A stretch of 64,000 nucleotides of DNA from Gigaspora margarita (GCA_009809945.1 WTPW01000556.1:122585-186584); one strand, 5' to 3'. Shown: positions 1 through 11,093, counted from the first letter of the stretch. The notes: generated by a model not told the origin, from the letters alone. Program-made: numbers and translations.

Positions 1-240
1 TTTTTTTTTTTTTTTTTACCCAGTGACAATCAAAACATTATATAATCATTAATGATCTGTTAATCATTATATATCATTTCAAATAATTCTGATCATAATC
101 AATTTATAGATATATAATGATTTAATATAGAAAATGATATATATCAATTTAGATAAATATCAATTTTTATTCAATTAATCGATATATAACAATATTTTAT
201 AATCGATATAAAAAGATTAAGTGTTATATATTGATTAATA
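1..240. other. AT-rich low-complexity sequence
   Basis: Starts with a run of T and continues as short degenerate units of the form ATCAATTTATA and ATCGATATATA. No open reading frame or RNA gene is visible. It may be a further simple-sequence satellite cut by the window edge. Confidence 0.5.
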
Positions 241-663
241 TCTATATATAAAATTTGCAGATGATATACTACTGTATGTGTCACTAGAATAGCAAATATA
301 ATTTTTTATAGTAAATCACGATAGAAATTATAATAATTCTAATTCAAACTAAGTCAACCACATACTGTGTATTACTAAGTGCAAGTTCTATAAGAGAATT
401 TTTTATAGTAATTCATGTTGAAAATTTAGGTTAATTCCAATACAAACTAACTCATCCTTAAACAGTTACTGTACATAGCGAATAAGTTCTATACCAATTT
501 TTTACAATAACCCACACTAGAAAACATAATAATTTTAATACAAATTATCTACATATTGTGTATTACCAGAATAGTAAATACTATAATAGAGTTTTTTATA
601 GCAACTCTCAATAGAAATTACAATAATTCTGATGCAAACAAACTCAATTTTAACTATATGCTA

Positions 664-917
664 TATGGGGGTGAGTCAATAGAAAAGGGACAAATTTTTT
701 CTAAGTAAAAGTTTTCTTGACTTTAAGCTTAAATATCTTAACAACTATCTTAATAAATTTAATAATTTTTTTTTTATTTTAATTCTATATAATTTCAAGA
801 TTAAAATAAAAAATTTTTTGGCAAATTTGATTAAATAGTTGTCAAGATATTTTAATTTAAAAATTAAAAAAATTTTACTAAAAATGATTTGTCCCTTTTC
901 TATTGACCCACCCCCAT
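664..917. mobile_element. Palindromic MITE (GGGGGTGAGTCAATAG ends)
   Basis: The left end reads TGGGGGTGAGTCAATAGAAA and the right end is its reverse complement with one change. The interior is also folded back on itself. It interrupts satellite A. A sister copy lies at 16271-16514. It has no coding capacity and is flanked by TATA-like sequence, so the exact target duplication is unclear. Confidence 0.75.
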
Positions 918-1211
918 ATATTACCAGAATAGTGAGTAAGTACTGTAACAAGATTATATAGTTAACTCACAATAAAAAACATGATAATCCTAATACAGTC
1001 TTCCTCCCATACAATCACCCCCTATATAATCACTAACTCTATATAATCACATAATTTTGTAGTCATTTTTTTCATATTAAAAATACCTTTATATAATCAT
1101 ATCAATAGTATAATCACTATCATATTTTTTAAATATTTGCTAAGCTAATTTATTAAAAAAATACTTCTATATAATCACAATTTTTTAATTGGCCGTAAAT
1201 TCATAAGAGCA

Positions 1212-1537
1212 TTTCTATTTGTATACAGTGTGTTTATATACAGTTACACAAAGTATAATAGAAAAATGCAAGCTGCAGATCAATTTTTGTACAACAAAAA
1301 CAAAGCAAAATATTAAAATTTAATTTTATCTTTAAATTTTGCTTATGAAACTATATTTTAACGACTAAGAAAAAAATTCCTTGCAAAATTTTAGTATAAA
1401 CTAAGCTCTAACCTATATTAGACCTTTACCCTAACCCTAATATTAATTAAATTTTAAATTTTGTTTTTATTAGAAATTGTTTAATTTATAAGTTACACAA
1501 ATAACTGTGTTTAAACACACTGTGTACAAATAGTAAT
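1212..1537. mobile_element. MITE with the shared CTAACCCTAA core, copy 1
   Basis: Inverted ends CTATTTGTATACAGTGTG / CACACTGTGTACAAATAG enclose a core with TTATGAAACT, a T/A-rich block, TTGCAAAATTTTAGTATAAAC and CCCTAACCCTAAT. The same core recurs with different ends at 6003, 11484, 41335 and 43225. Confidence 0.65.
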
Positions 1538-1591
1538 TTTCAATTCATAATTGTGATTGGTTAACCACAAATAATAATTTTTTTAATTTTA

Positions 1592-2990
1592 TAGAATTTT
1601 ATTAATAAAATTCTACAAAATCTTATAATTCCCAAAATTTTACTAATTAATTATAACTTCTTGCACTAAGTAAACTTGTTCAACTCCTAAAAATACATTA
1701 AATCAGCAAAGTTGTTTTTTATTTTACTTGAAATTTGGAGGAAAGATGCATAATTTTGATTTTAGATCAAAAATGTCAAATTTAAGCATATTTTCTCCAA
1801 ATTTTAAGTAAATAAAAACAAATCTATCGATTTAATGTATTTTTAGGTCCTGAACAAGTTTACTTAATGCATAAAGTTAGAATTAATTAATAAAATTTTG
1901 CAATAATGAAGATCTTGTAGAATTTTATTAATAAAATTCTATAAAATCTTATGATTCCCCAAATTTTACTAAATAATTCCAACTTTCTACACTAAGTAAA
2001 CTTGTTCAGCACCTAAAAATACATTAAATCAACAGAGTTGTTTTTATTTTACTTGAAATTTGGAGGAAAGATGCTAAAATTTGACTTTTTTGATCAAAAT
2101 CCAAAATTATAAATCTTTCCTCCAAATTTCAAGTAAAATGAAAACAACTTTGCTGATTTAATATATTTTTAGGTGCTAAACAAGTTTACTTAATGAATAA
2201 AGTTAGAATTAATTAATAAAGTTTTGGTAATTATGAAGATTTTGTAGAATTTTATTAATAAAATTCTACAAAATCTTCATGTTTACCATAATTTTATTAA
2301 CTTCATGTACTAACTAAACCTGTACAGCACCTAAAAATACATAAATTGGCAAAGTTGTTTTTATTTTACTTAAAATTTAGAGAAAAGATGCTTAAATTTG
2401 ACTTTTTGATCAAAAATCAAAATTATGCATCTTTCCTCCAAATTTCAAGTAAAATAAAAAACAACTTTTCTGATTTAATGTATTTTTAGGTGCTGAACAA
2501 GTTTATTTAGTGCAAGAAGTTATAATTAATTAGTAAAATTTTGGGAATTATAAGATTTTGTAGAATTTTATTAATAAAATTCTACAAATATTCATGATTG
2601 CCAAAATTTTATTAATTTATTCTACTTAATGCAGTAAGTAAACTTGTTCAGCACCTAAAATACATTAAATTGGCAAAATTGTCTTTATTTTACTTAAAAT
2701 TTGGAGAAAAGATGCTTAAATTTGACTTTTTTGATCAAAAATCCAAAATTTTGCATTTTCCCTCCAAATTTCAAGTAAAATAAAAACAACTCTGTTGATT
2801 TTAATGTATTTTAGGTGCTGAACAAGTTTACTTCGTGCATTAAGTTAGAATTAGTTGATAAAAATTTGTGAATTATAAGATTTTATAGAATTTTATTAAT
2901 AAAATTCTATAAAATCTTATAGTTTACAAATTTTTACTAATTAATTCTAACTTTATGCACTAAGTAAACTTTTTCAGCACCAAAAAATAC
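1592..2990. repeat. Tandem array of about 325 bp palindromic units
   Basis: The hairpin TAGAATTTTATTAATAAAAT recurs at 1592, 1918, 2245, 2561 and 2886, giving periods of 326, 327, 316 and 325 bp. Each unit is also folded: an arm with GTAAACTTGTTCAGCACC, TTTTATTTTACTTGAAATTT and GGAGGAAAGATGC is followed by its reverse complement. So the array is both tandem and palindromic. Confidence 0.85.
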
Positions 2991-4892
2991 ATATAAACAT
3001 ATTCAAACTCAAACTATTCTGCAGATTTTGGACTGGATCTAGACTGAACTCATTATTGAGTTTGAGTCTGAACTAATAGTACTATATTATTTACCTTTTT
3101 AAAATCATATTATATGTATTATTGTATGTTATGTAATTATATAGAAGTAATTCTATTCAATCACCTCCTATAGAATCACCAAAAAATGCTAGACAAACTG
3201 GGTGATTATATGGGAGGAATACTGTACTAACTAATTTAACTATAATTGCATACTGTGTCATTGAATAGCATGTAAGTTTTATAACAGAATTTTTTTACAA
3301 TAATTTCAACACAAACTAAATCATGTACTGTATGTTATCAGAGTGATGAGTAAGCTCTGTGGCAGGATTTTTCACATTAATTCTAACACAAACTATAATT
3401 CATGTGTGTCATCAAATTGGTGTAACTAAATTTTTTACAAAACATCATGATAAAAATTATGTTAAATCAAATTCAAACTAACTCAATTCAATTCAATATC
3501 GTACCAGAGTAGGGACACAGAATTTTTTAACGTAACTCATGATAAATAATATTTCAATGTAAACTAACTCTACCTTAATAGCATTCTAAATGCCACTGGA
3601 ATAATAAGTAAGTTCTGTACTATAATTTTATAGTAATCTATGTTAGGAACATGACAATCCTAATGCAATCTTAACCATATACTATGTATTACTAGAATAG
3701 TGAATAAGTTTTGTAACATAATTTTTTATCGTAACTCATGATATAATACATAATAGTTCTAATAAAAACTAACTCAACCTTAATTACATCCTGTGTGTTA
3801 ATAGAACAGCATGTAAGTTTATAAATGATTTTTTTATCGTAACAATGCAAATTATACTACATATTGTGTCAGTGATATTACCTCATATAGAAATTGTGAT
3901 AATTCTAATGCAACCTAGCAAGTAAGTTCTGTAACAGAAGTTTTTTTAAGTAACTAATAATAGAATTCATTATTATTTTGATGCAAACTAACTCAACTTT
4001 AATTATATACTGTGTGTTACCAAAATAGTGAGTAAGTTCCATAATAAATTTTTTTACAGTAACCTACAATGCAAACTACTTCAATCTAACCAACACTATG
4101 TGTTACGAGAACAGTTAGTAAGTTCTGTAACAGAATTTTACAGTAACTCTTTATAGAAAATTTAACTAAAACCAACTCAACTTCAATTACATATTTTGTT
4201 ACAGAATAGCAAGTGAGTTCTGTGTTTTTTTGTATTAATTTTACAATGTAATTAAGCCTTAACTACATACTTTCTGTTACCGGAGTAGTGAGTAGGTTTT
4301 GTACCAGAGTTTTTTACAGTAGCTTACAATGTAAACTAACTCAATTTTAATTACATGTCTCTAGAATAACAAATAAGAATGTTTACAAAAACTCTTGGTA
4401 TAAATTACGATAATTTGAATAAAACCATTTCAACTTTAACCACATATTGCATCACCAGAATATCAAATAAGTTCTGTAGCATGTTGCTTACAATGGAAAT
4501 TATAATAATTTAATGCAAATTAACTTTAATCACATCTTGTGTCATTGGAATAACAAGCTTTGTACCAGAATTTTTTATAGCAACTCATAATAGAAAACAT
4601 GATAGTTCTAATACAATATATCTCAACATAGCACCAAGCTCTGTAACAGAAATTTTTACAGTGCCTTATTATAAAAATTATATTATTTCAATGCAAGTTA
4701 ACTTAATCTTAACCACAAACCATGTGTCAACAGAATAGCAAATGAGTTCTTAACAATATTTTTTATAGTAGCTCATAGTAAATTAACTCAACCTTAACCA
4801 CACACCATAATAAGTTATATAACAGAATTTTTTACAATAGATATTTCAATAATTCCAATGCAGACCAACTACATACTGCATATCACCAAAGC

Positions 4893-5118
4893 ATAAATAT
4901 CCGATACCCAATAGCTAACTATTGCTAACAATTTGTGCCAAAATCTGATCTCTATTGGCATATAACAAAAAAAATATCGGAAGCATATCAGGTAAAAAAT
5001 AAATATTGGATACCGGATATTTATTTTTTACATGATACGCTTCCAATATTTTTTGATATAAATCAGATTTTTAGTGCAAATAGTTAACTATCGGGTATCA
5101 GATATTTATGCTTTGGAC
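4893..5118. mobile_element. Palindromic MITE in satellite A
   Basis: Arms beginning CCAAAGCATAAATATCCGAT and ending with the reverse complement fold over a centre near 4998-5020. About 225 bp with no coding capacity. Confidence 0.7.
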
Positions 5119-5492
5119 CTGTGACCAGAATGGTAAGTTCTGTAACAGAATTTCTTAAAGTAATGCGCAACACAAACTAACTCAACTTGACCACATACTG
5201 TGTATTACAAGAATAGCAAGTTCCATAACATGATATTTTTACAATAACTCACAATAGAAATAATAATTACTTTGATGCAAACTTAATACTATGGTTTAAC
5301 AAAATAGCAAGTTCTAGGTATAACAGTATTTTTTACAGTAGTATACAATAGAATTCATGCTAATTTCAATACAAACTAACATAACCTTATCTATATAATG
5401 TGTGTCACCATAATAGTGTAATTTCTATAACAATTAACACATAATAGAAAACACAATATTTTATGTGAAATTATAGTAATTTAATTTATACT

Positions 5493-5632
5493 AGATGAGT
5501 GCCGCCAAGAGAAAACCTGCATAAGCTTTCAATTATATTTTGTACCAGACAAAATCTATTTAATTTCTTAGGAAATATGTCCAGTACAAAATATAATTAA
5601 AGCCCGATGGGTTTTCTCTTGGCGACACTCAT
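5493..5632. mobile_element. Short palindromic MITE (GAGTGCCGCCAAGAG ends)
   Basis: The ends GATGAGTGCCGCCAAGAGAA and TTCTCTTGGCGACACTCAT are inverted, with inner arms around ATATTTTGTACCAG. The right end resembles that of the element near 46333-46475, so the two are probably one family. Confidence 0.65.
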
Positions 5633-6002
5633 ATGTCACTATAATAAGAGGGTGGCGTGTAGTGCCACCTGTTATGCTAGTATGTAACAAAAAAAATACT
5701 AATTATCAATCTGATCATTGTTTACTATTTATATCTCCATGATCAGAGTGCACAGAGTACAATATTCCCAATAAATAAAATTAATAAATAAATAAATAAA
5801 AAAGCATTTGTATGGTGCATTTGATATGATTCATTGCATGGGTCAATAAAGTAGCACAATCATAAGACCAACACAAGAATATTGATAAAAAACTATTTTT
5901 TGTAAGTTGAAATTTCATTTAAGAAATCATTATTGCATCCTAATGGCATTAATTAAAAAAAAATTTAAAAAATGAAAGAAGAATAAAAATAAAATAAAAA
6001 TT
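5633..6002. other. Intergenic, no gene seen
   Basis: AT-rich sequence with a short (AAAT)n run near 5780-5805 and oligo-A tracts near 5957-6000. No supported coding or RNA feature. Confidence 0.5.
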
Positions 6003-6320
6003 AAAGAGTAAATCTATTTGTTACCAGCAGTGACAGTCCCATGTCAATAAGAATCCAAGATCATGTATAACATTACACCTGATCATGTAACATGAAAACA
6101 AAGTGTAAAATGCTGTTTTCAAAAATATCATGATAACTTAAAATTGCGACTATGAAACTACCCTTTTTTTTGCAAAAAAAATTCCTCATGAAATTTTACT
6201 ATAAATTTACCTTTAGCGCTAACCCTTTCTCTAACTATATCCAATCCCTAATAATAATAAATTGCACGTGTTTAGGTTTGTTTTGGTAGTATGTTACACA
6301 GGAGAGTATTACCACCAGTG
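6003..6320. mobile_element. MITE with the shared core, copy 2
   Basis: The left end AATCTATTTGTTACCAGCAG and GTGACAGTC are related to the ends of the 41335-41640 copy (CAGTGACAAATAGATTCAC inverted). The core has ACACCTGATCATGTAAC, TATGAAACTACCC and TTTACTATAAATTTACC. Confidence 0.6.
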
Positions 6321-6324
6321 AAAA

Positions 6325-6590
6325 CCACATTATTACAAATAAAATAAAAAAATAAAAAATAAAAACAAAAAAAGAAAAAAAATAAGAAAAATAAAAAAAA
6401 CTGTAATAAAACAAAAAAAACCCAAAAAAGAAAAAAAATAAAAAATAAAATAAAAAATAAAATAAAAAAATGAAAAATAAAAAAAAATAAAAAAAATAAA
6501 AAAAAAATCAAGCAAAAAAAGAAGAAAAAAGCTGTAATAAACTAAAACGCCCAAAAAAGGAAAAAAAAACATACAAATAATAAAATTTAA
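6325..6590. repeat. A-rich low-complexity tract
   Basis: Almost pure A with scattered T, G and C (AAAATAAAAAATAAA style). The Phe-rich reading frames on the minus strand are an artefact of this composition. Confidence 0.8.
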
Positions 6591-7900
6591 TCCTATATAC
6601 CAGTTGGTTCAGTCTTTCACTTTATCCAGGATTCTAATTTGGATTGGAGAATGCTAATCCCTTTTTCTACCATTCCTTGACAATGTCAGTTTCTCAGTCT
6701 GCCATTGATAAATTTTAATAGTATGTCAGAGACTTAATGCCACTTTAATAATACTTCCAACAAACTTATCACCATTATCAGAATATAATACAATTGGAGG
6801 AGCCGCTGAAATATTAACTAAATCACAAATAAAATTAGCCGCTGTCAATTTTGCCTGCGATTTGCAAGATGCTCCGCCAAAAGCCAAATTCATGGGTCGC
6901 AGGGTCTAAACTAATTCTAGCCTCTCCCGAACTGTATATCATACAGAAATTGAGTAAGCATGCTGCAGCTTCTTCTGTTGTCTTAGAAAGTGAGGGTTCT
7001 GCATATGAAAGCCTTGAGAAGTGATCCCTGATATGAAAAATGTATTTGTACATTCTATCAGATGTTGACGTCATATCAACGGAATCTGTCTATACATAAA
7101 TTTTTTTTTATTTTTTTTAAAATTTAGAGGCCGGGCACTATGGCCAGGATTTAATTATAAGTTATAGTGACGTAATATTTGTTACATGAATGAGGATACA
7201 ACTAGCCACACATGCACTTTTGGTGCCTAATTTAAGTAGTCCGCCTGAAGGTTCTACACTAGCTGCCATACCTACAACCCAACTACGGGAATCACCTATT
7301 TAAACCCTCTGGTTTCACTATACATAATTTTTTTTTATTAAAAAAAAAAGAAAAAAAATGGTATATGACTATTTTTACCTGAACATCATGCAAAAATCCC
7401 TCGGAAATTATTTGTGGAATTTTTACAAAGGCTTGTCTTGTAATGCAAACTTTAAATTCATGGATGCAATCATCCACTATCTTTAGCGGAATAAAACAAT
7501 ACCACATACGAATCTTGTAATGTCATTAAAAATTAAGAAAAGTAAACAAAAAAAAAAATAAAAAAGTAAAAAATAAAAACCTTTCGCCGGGTTTTATCTT
7601 GACCAGCATGTTCCGTTGCTTAGTGTGCGGCACAAATTATTTCATAAAAATTTTCAATATGGCAATGGCTTAACTATATGAAGTACTTCAGTCGTACCAA
7701 CATAATGAATTTCAAAATTATGAGTCACCCAATATTTTAAATTTGGTTTGTAAATCTTTGAATTTTTAAGTATATTTAAACATTGTTTATATTTATTTCG
7801 ATCTATTAAATTACGTTTGTTTTTCCTTTAACGAATAAAAATTTCTAATATTCGATTGAAGGTTTCACGCGCCAGAAAGTTGTATAGTTCCATTTTTAAA
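6591..7900 (-). mobile_element. Integrase fossil, KRBA2-like (broken)
   Basis: Minus-strand coding relics read as parts of an integrase of the kind annotated in Glomeromycotina as KRAB-A domain-containing protein 2-like. The order from the 5' side is a zinc-binding-type N-terminal part (about 7330-7900), then the catalytic core near 6600-7075, with the motif around IFHIRDHFSRLSYA and the second acidic motif YSDNGDKF, and a NGR-QGMVEKG-like block. Integrase cores of this type occur in LTR retrotransposons and related Ginger-like elements; which family is the parent cannot be decided here. It is clearly broken, with several breaks, and a SINE fragment is inserted at 7101-7317. It looks moderately old. 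Confidence 0.65.
7101..7317 (-). mobile_element. 5'-truncated SINE fragment
   Basis: About 125 bp (7187-7312) match the body of the SINE at 42263-42898, including CACTTTTGGTGCCTAATTT and AGTAGTCC. An A-rich tail lies on the minus strand (T-rich 7101-7120 as written). The direct repeat CTATACATAA flanks it at 7091-7100 and 7318-7327, as expected for a target-site duplication. The tRNA-like head is missing, and the 7121-7186 part differs from the longer copy. Confidence 0.65.
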
Positions 7901-7934
7901 ATTATTAATAATGAAAAATAGGAATAATTTTATT

Positions 7935-8162
7935 GTCGCGGCTGATGCTGGAAACGGCTGATGCTGGAAATTTTAATTATTTTAATATGAAATTTTTAAA
8001 AAATTTTAGGGCCTTTTGTTAAGGGTTTTTTTGGGGGGTTAGGTCAGGGTTTAGGGTTAGTTTTAATAATAAAAGAGTATAAGTGGATTTTGGTATGACT
8101 TATTTTTTTAAATCAGCTTTTCTGATTTCCAACTTCAGCCATTTCCAGCTTCAGCCGCGACA
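7935..8162. mobile_element. MITE with GTCGCGGCTGATGCTGG ends
   Basis: The left end has GTCGCGGCTGATGCTGGAAA and then a second GGCTGATGCTGGAAA. The right end is the inverted counterpart. The loop includes GGGGTTAGGTCAGGG and TTTAGGGTTAG. The flanks ATTTTATT and ATTTATTT could be an eroded 8 bp duplication. Confidence 0.7.
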
Positions 8163-8304
8163 TTTATTTTTTTTTCTTTTTCATTAATTAAATGACATAC
8201 GTACGTAATACATTTGAGTGTAATAAATTAATAGTTCAGAGTTTAATTTTAATACATTTGTAGTATAAATTAATAATTCAGAGTTCTAATTCTTATTAAT
8301 TTTT

Positions 8305-8447
8305 TGACGAACCCCATCCATTTGTCGTTGGGGTATGACCAATCATCGGTTGTAACAAATAAGCAATGACTAATTAAATATATTCATAGGAAACTTAATT
8401 TGTCACACAAAGATTGGTCATGCCCCAGCGCAAATGGAAGAGATCCT
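8305..8447. mobile_element. Short MITE (CCATTTG..GGGGTATGACC ends)
   Basis: Inverted arms CCATTTGTCGTTGGGGTATG at the left and CATGCCCCAGCGCAAATGG at the right, both continuing to ACCAATC/GATTGGT. No coding content. Confidence 0.65.
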
Positions 8448-8682
8448 TAAGCTTCGTAGTGTTGCATTAAGAATTGACCCAGTTTATTTCTAAATCGGTG
8501 AAAATTTAAGAATGAATCCAAAATCGACCTAAATTGTGAAACGACGTCGAACATTACCTCTACTAATAAATTAAACAAGGGAAATATATTAATTTGGGGC
8601 TTTTTTTAGGCCGTATATTTAATATTAAATTTACATTTATTAGCACAAGTATAACAAAACCGTATATAATTTTTTTTAACTT

Positions 8683-8845
8683 GAAGCTCTCACCTAGCTC
8701 TATATGGTAATAGATCTATTTTTTAAATAATTTTTTTTTTAAAAATTGCAAAAATTAATTAATTATTTAATATTTATATAATAATTGAATTATTTTTTAT
8801 AAACTATTGAAAAAAAGCTTTATTACCATGTAGAGCTAGCCGTTC
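8683..8845. mobile_element. Short MITE (CTAGCTCTATATGGTAATA ends)
   Basis: Inverted arms TAGCTCTATATGGTAATAGA and TTTATTACCATGTAGAGCTA surround a pure A/T loop. Confidence 0.6.
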
Positions 8846-9597
8846 ATGTAAAAAAAAAACAAATTATATACACTTTCGTCAAGATCACGGGAGGAATAAT
8901 TAATAATACCCTGATTTGTATGTGAATAAGCAGAAACGAAGTTTCCGCTAATCCCCAACGAATCAGGATATTATTATTACTAATAATGTAATTTTAGGTT
9001 TATAATTATTTTATAATCAGCTAGTATAAAAAATTAATTAACGATAATATCGAAATATAACCATTAATAAATCCGAAATTAATGATCTTCATAAGTTCCC
9101 CCGACTATGTTTGATTTTATTAGTTAACACCCTAATGTGATGTGACATGAAGAATTTAAGACACTATCATAAAAAAGATATTACATAAATTAATTCAAAT
9201 GGCTAGATTTCATCAAATAAATCGGAAAGAGTTCATTAAAGATGTATAACCATTAAGGCATCTCCTTCTGATAACCTAATTGAGGATATATTAAGTTGCT
9301 ATTTAATTTCTGGTCTTAAGTTCGATATCTGCTAGTTAGGGATGTTAAACAGCCCGACTTTGTTGGTTTTAAAGTTGGTTTGAGTTGGGCTGTTTTAAGA
9401 CGACCTCATGATATTTGAATAGATATGGTGATAACGGTTTTCAATTTATACTAAAATGTGAAAATTTATGTACATACTTAAGCATATACATTGAATTGCA
9501 TTAAACCAATTATAATATTTATTTTGAATCTAAATCTGAAACTAATTCGATTTCTGAAGTTGAATCCGTTTGGACCGAACGTTTAGCCCTTATACTA
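8846..9597. other. Intergenic, no gene seen
   Basis: AT-rich. From 9338 (TAGGGATGTTAAACAGCCC) to about 9597 (TTTAGCCCTTATACTA) the ends look weakly inverted and may be an eroded hAT-type MITE. Nothing else is supported. Confidence 0.35.
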
Positions 9598-10079
9598 GTG
9601 GACACCAAATTACTCGTATCTTCCGTTCCGGTTTTTCGTGACAGCATCGCGCAGCTACCTTATTTGGCAATAAGCCCGATTATACAAATTTTCGATATTA
9701 AATTGGATTTAGGTCGTGTAACATTAGGAGGAGTTACGATGTCGAATATCTCTCAAAACACGTATAAAGTCCTTCGAATTTGGCTATAATTAAGTTTTTT
9801 AGTCGACCTTATTCTTTTAAAAATTAAATTCTTACTGAATGTTTAAGTTTTTATTCATTAGCATTCTCTTACATATCCGTTTAGTACTTCGTGATCCATT
9901 TTCATAAATTAATTAAATCTCTTTCTGCTTAAATAAGCATCCCTTTTATATTATCGTTCGAGTTCGTTTCATAGACATATATACATATACACTTTGACTC
10001 GTATTATTTTCTAATCGTAACTCCCTATTTAGTGATCGTTGTAACTCGCTCTTCTGAACCAAATAGTAACAGCTTCAAA

Positions 10080-10898
10080 ATGTCAAATTACAATAATTTT
10101 ATTGTAAATCAGGAAGAAAAAATCGTCAGCTCAATAGATATTACTCAAGTTGTCAACAATAATGCTCAATTATATCTAGAAGCTGATAAGTTTCAAGATT
10201 TATCACAGGATTCTATTGATAAGATTGTCAAAGAAATGTGTAATCTATATAAAAAAAAAAAATTGGAAGCCAAAAGTACTGATTTAATTCTTGACATATT
10301 AGAACAATTTTTAATTAAAAATAAACAAAATCCAGTTAATATTATTAATTTTTGCTTAAATGATCAAATCAATCCTATGGTTCAAATTTTTCTTGGAGGT
10401 TGTTATCGTTTCGGTAAATGGGTTGAAAAAGATGAACATAAGGCATTCATTTATTATCAAAAATCTGCAGGAATGGGATGTGCTAGTGGATTTTATGAAG
10501 TTGCATCCTGTTATTTTTATGGAATTGGAGTTGAAAAAAATGCGCATAAGGCATTTATTTATAGTCAAAAATCAACAGAGATGGGTGACGCTAATGGAAC
10601 AACTTATTTTGGAGATGCTTATTTTTATGGAATTACTGTTGAAAAGGATGAACAAAAGGCTTTCATTTATTATCAGAAATCTGCAGAAATAGGAAGTGCT
10701 AGAGGGACATATATGATTGGAAATTGTTATCGGTATGGAATTGAAGTTGACAAAGATGAAAGTGAAGCATTCAATTATTATCGAAAATCAGTCGAAATGG
10801 GATACGCTGGTGGAATATCAAGTATGGCAGAATGTTATCGATGTGGAATTGGTGTAATAAGAGATTTAGATAAAGCTAAATACTGGTATCAAAGGTAA
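10080..10898 (+). CDS. Sel1-repeat protein
   Basis: A single-exon frame of 272 codons from the ATG at 10080. The frame opens slightly earlier, but only at a GTG, which a fungus is unlikely to use. Residues 1-99 are a helical N-terminal part. From residue 100, five 36-residue Sel1-like repeats follow, each of the form YxYGIGVEKDExKAFIYYQKSAEMG. Sel1 repeats are alpha-helical scaffolds that hold protein partners; in this fungal group they are often linked to TKL-type kinases, and a kinase gene lies 1.2 kb downstream in the same direction. The last repeat is cut short after YWYQR. The stop codon overlaps AGGTAAAT, a possible splice donor, so a further exon cannot be excluded, though no convincing one is seen downstream. 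Partner and pathway are unknown. Confidence 0.85.
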   Translation: MSNYNNFIVNQEEKIVSSIDITQVVNNNAQLYLEADKFQDLSQDSIDKIVKEMCNLYKKKKLEAKSTDLILDILEQFLIKNKQNPVNIINFCLNDQINPMVQIFLGGCYRFGKWVEKDEHKAFIYYQKSAGMGCASGFYEVASCYFYGIGVEKNAHKAFIYSQKSTEMGDANGTTYFGDAYFYGITVEKDEQKAFIYYQKSAEIGSARGTYMIGNCYRYGIEVDKDESEAFNYYRKSVEMGYAGGISSMAECYRCGIGVIRDLDKAKYWYQR

Positions 10899-10919
10899 AT
10901 TTAAATTGAATTTAAATTT

Positions 10920-11022
10920 GAAACAGGTGTATTGTAAATCATAAGATCAGGTTTGATTTAAATTTCATAAGTGAAATTCGAATTAAAATCATCACATCTG
11001 ATCTTGTTATACAATTGGTACT
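10920..11022. repeat. Inverted repeat just after the Sel1 gene
   Basis: The segments AAACAGGTGTATTGTAAATC / ATAAGATCAG and TGATCTTGTTATACAATTGG pair imperfectly around ATTTCATAAGTGAAAT. It starts about 20 bp after the stop, so a transcript would carry it in its 3' untranslated region. Confidence 0.55.
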
Positions 11023-11093
11023 CTTCAGCAGGGTTTGCAATTGAACTGTGAATGGAGCAAATAGAGCTACGAATGGAATCAATGCACAGGTAG

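Larger units (their letters stand above)
996..3224. mobile_element. Non-autonomous Tc1/mariner- or pogo-like TIR element
   Basis: The ends are inverted repeats of CAGTATTCCTCCCATATAAT type, starting CAGT and ending ACTG, each next to a TA dinucleotide (994-995 and 3225-3226). CAGT ends with TA duplication are typical of Tc1/mariner and pogo elements. Near both ends the motif CTATATAATCACC is repeated. The interior carries another MITE (1212-1537) and a tandem array of 325 bp palindromes (1592-2990). No transposase frame remains. Confidence 0.7.
241..5492. repeat. Satellite A, degenerate 80-110 bp tandem repeat
   Basis: Dozens of diverged units recur in one orientation. Each carries the order AACTCAACCTTAACCACA, TACTGTGTGTTACCAGAATAG, AAGTTCTGTAACAGAATTTTTTACAGTAACTCA shortened by indels, and ATAATTCTAATGCAAAC. 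Spacing between ACTGTGTG-like blocks is about 80 to 105 bp. TIR elements at 664-917, 996-3224 and 4893-5118 have inserted into it. A stray copy lies near 58138-58205. No coding potential is seen; high divergence suggests an old array. Confidence 0.8.

Noticed and set aside
1425-1440. CCCTAACCCTAA resembling telomeric repeat
   Set aside because: Only two units, and part of a MITE core found at several interior sites; not a chromosome end.
6272-6572. Two Phe-rich minus-strand reading frames
   Set aside because: Produced by an A-rich low-complexity tract; no codon structure.
9598-9789. 63-codon plus-strand frame
   Set aside because: Begins with a non-ATG codon, has no family motif and follows a possible eroded MITE end; not enough to call a gene.
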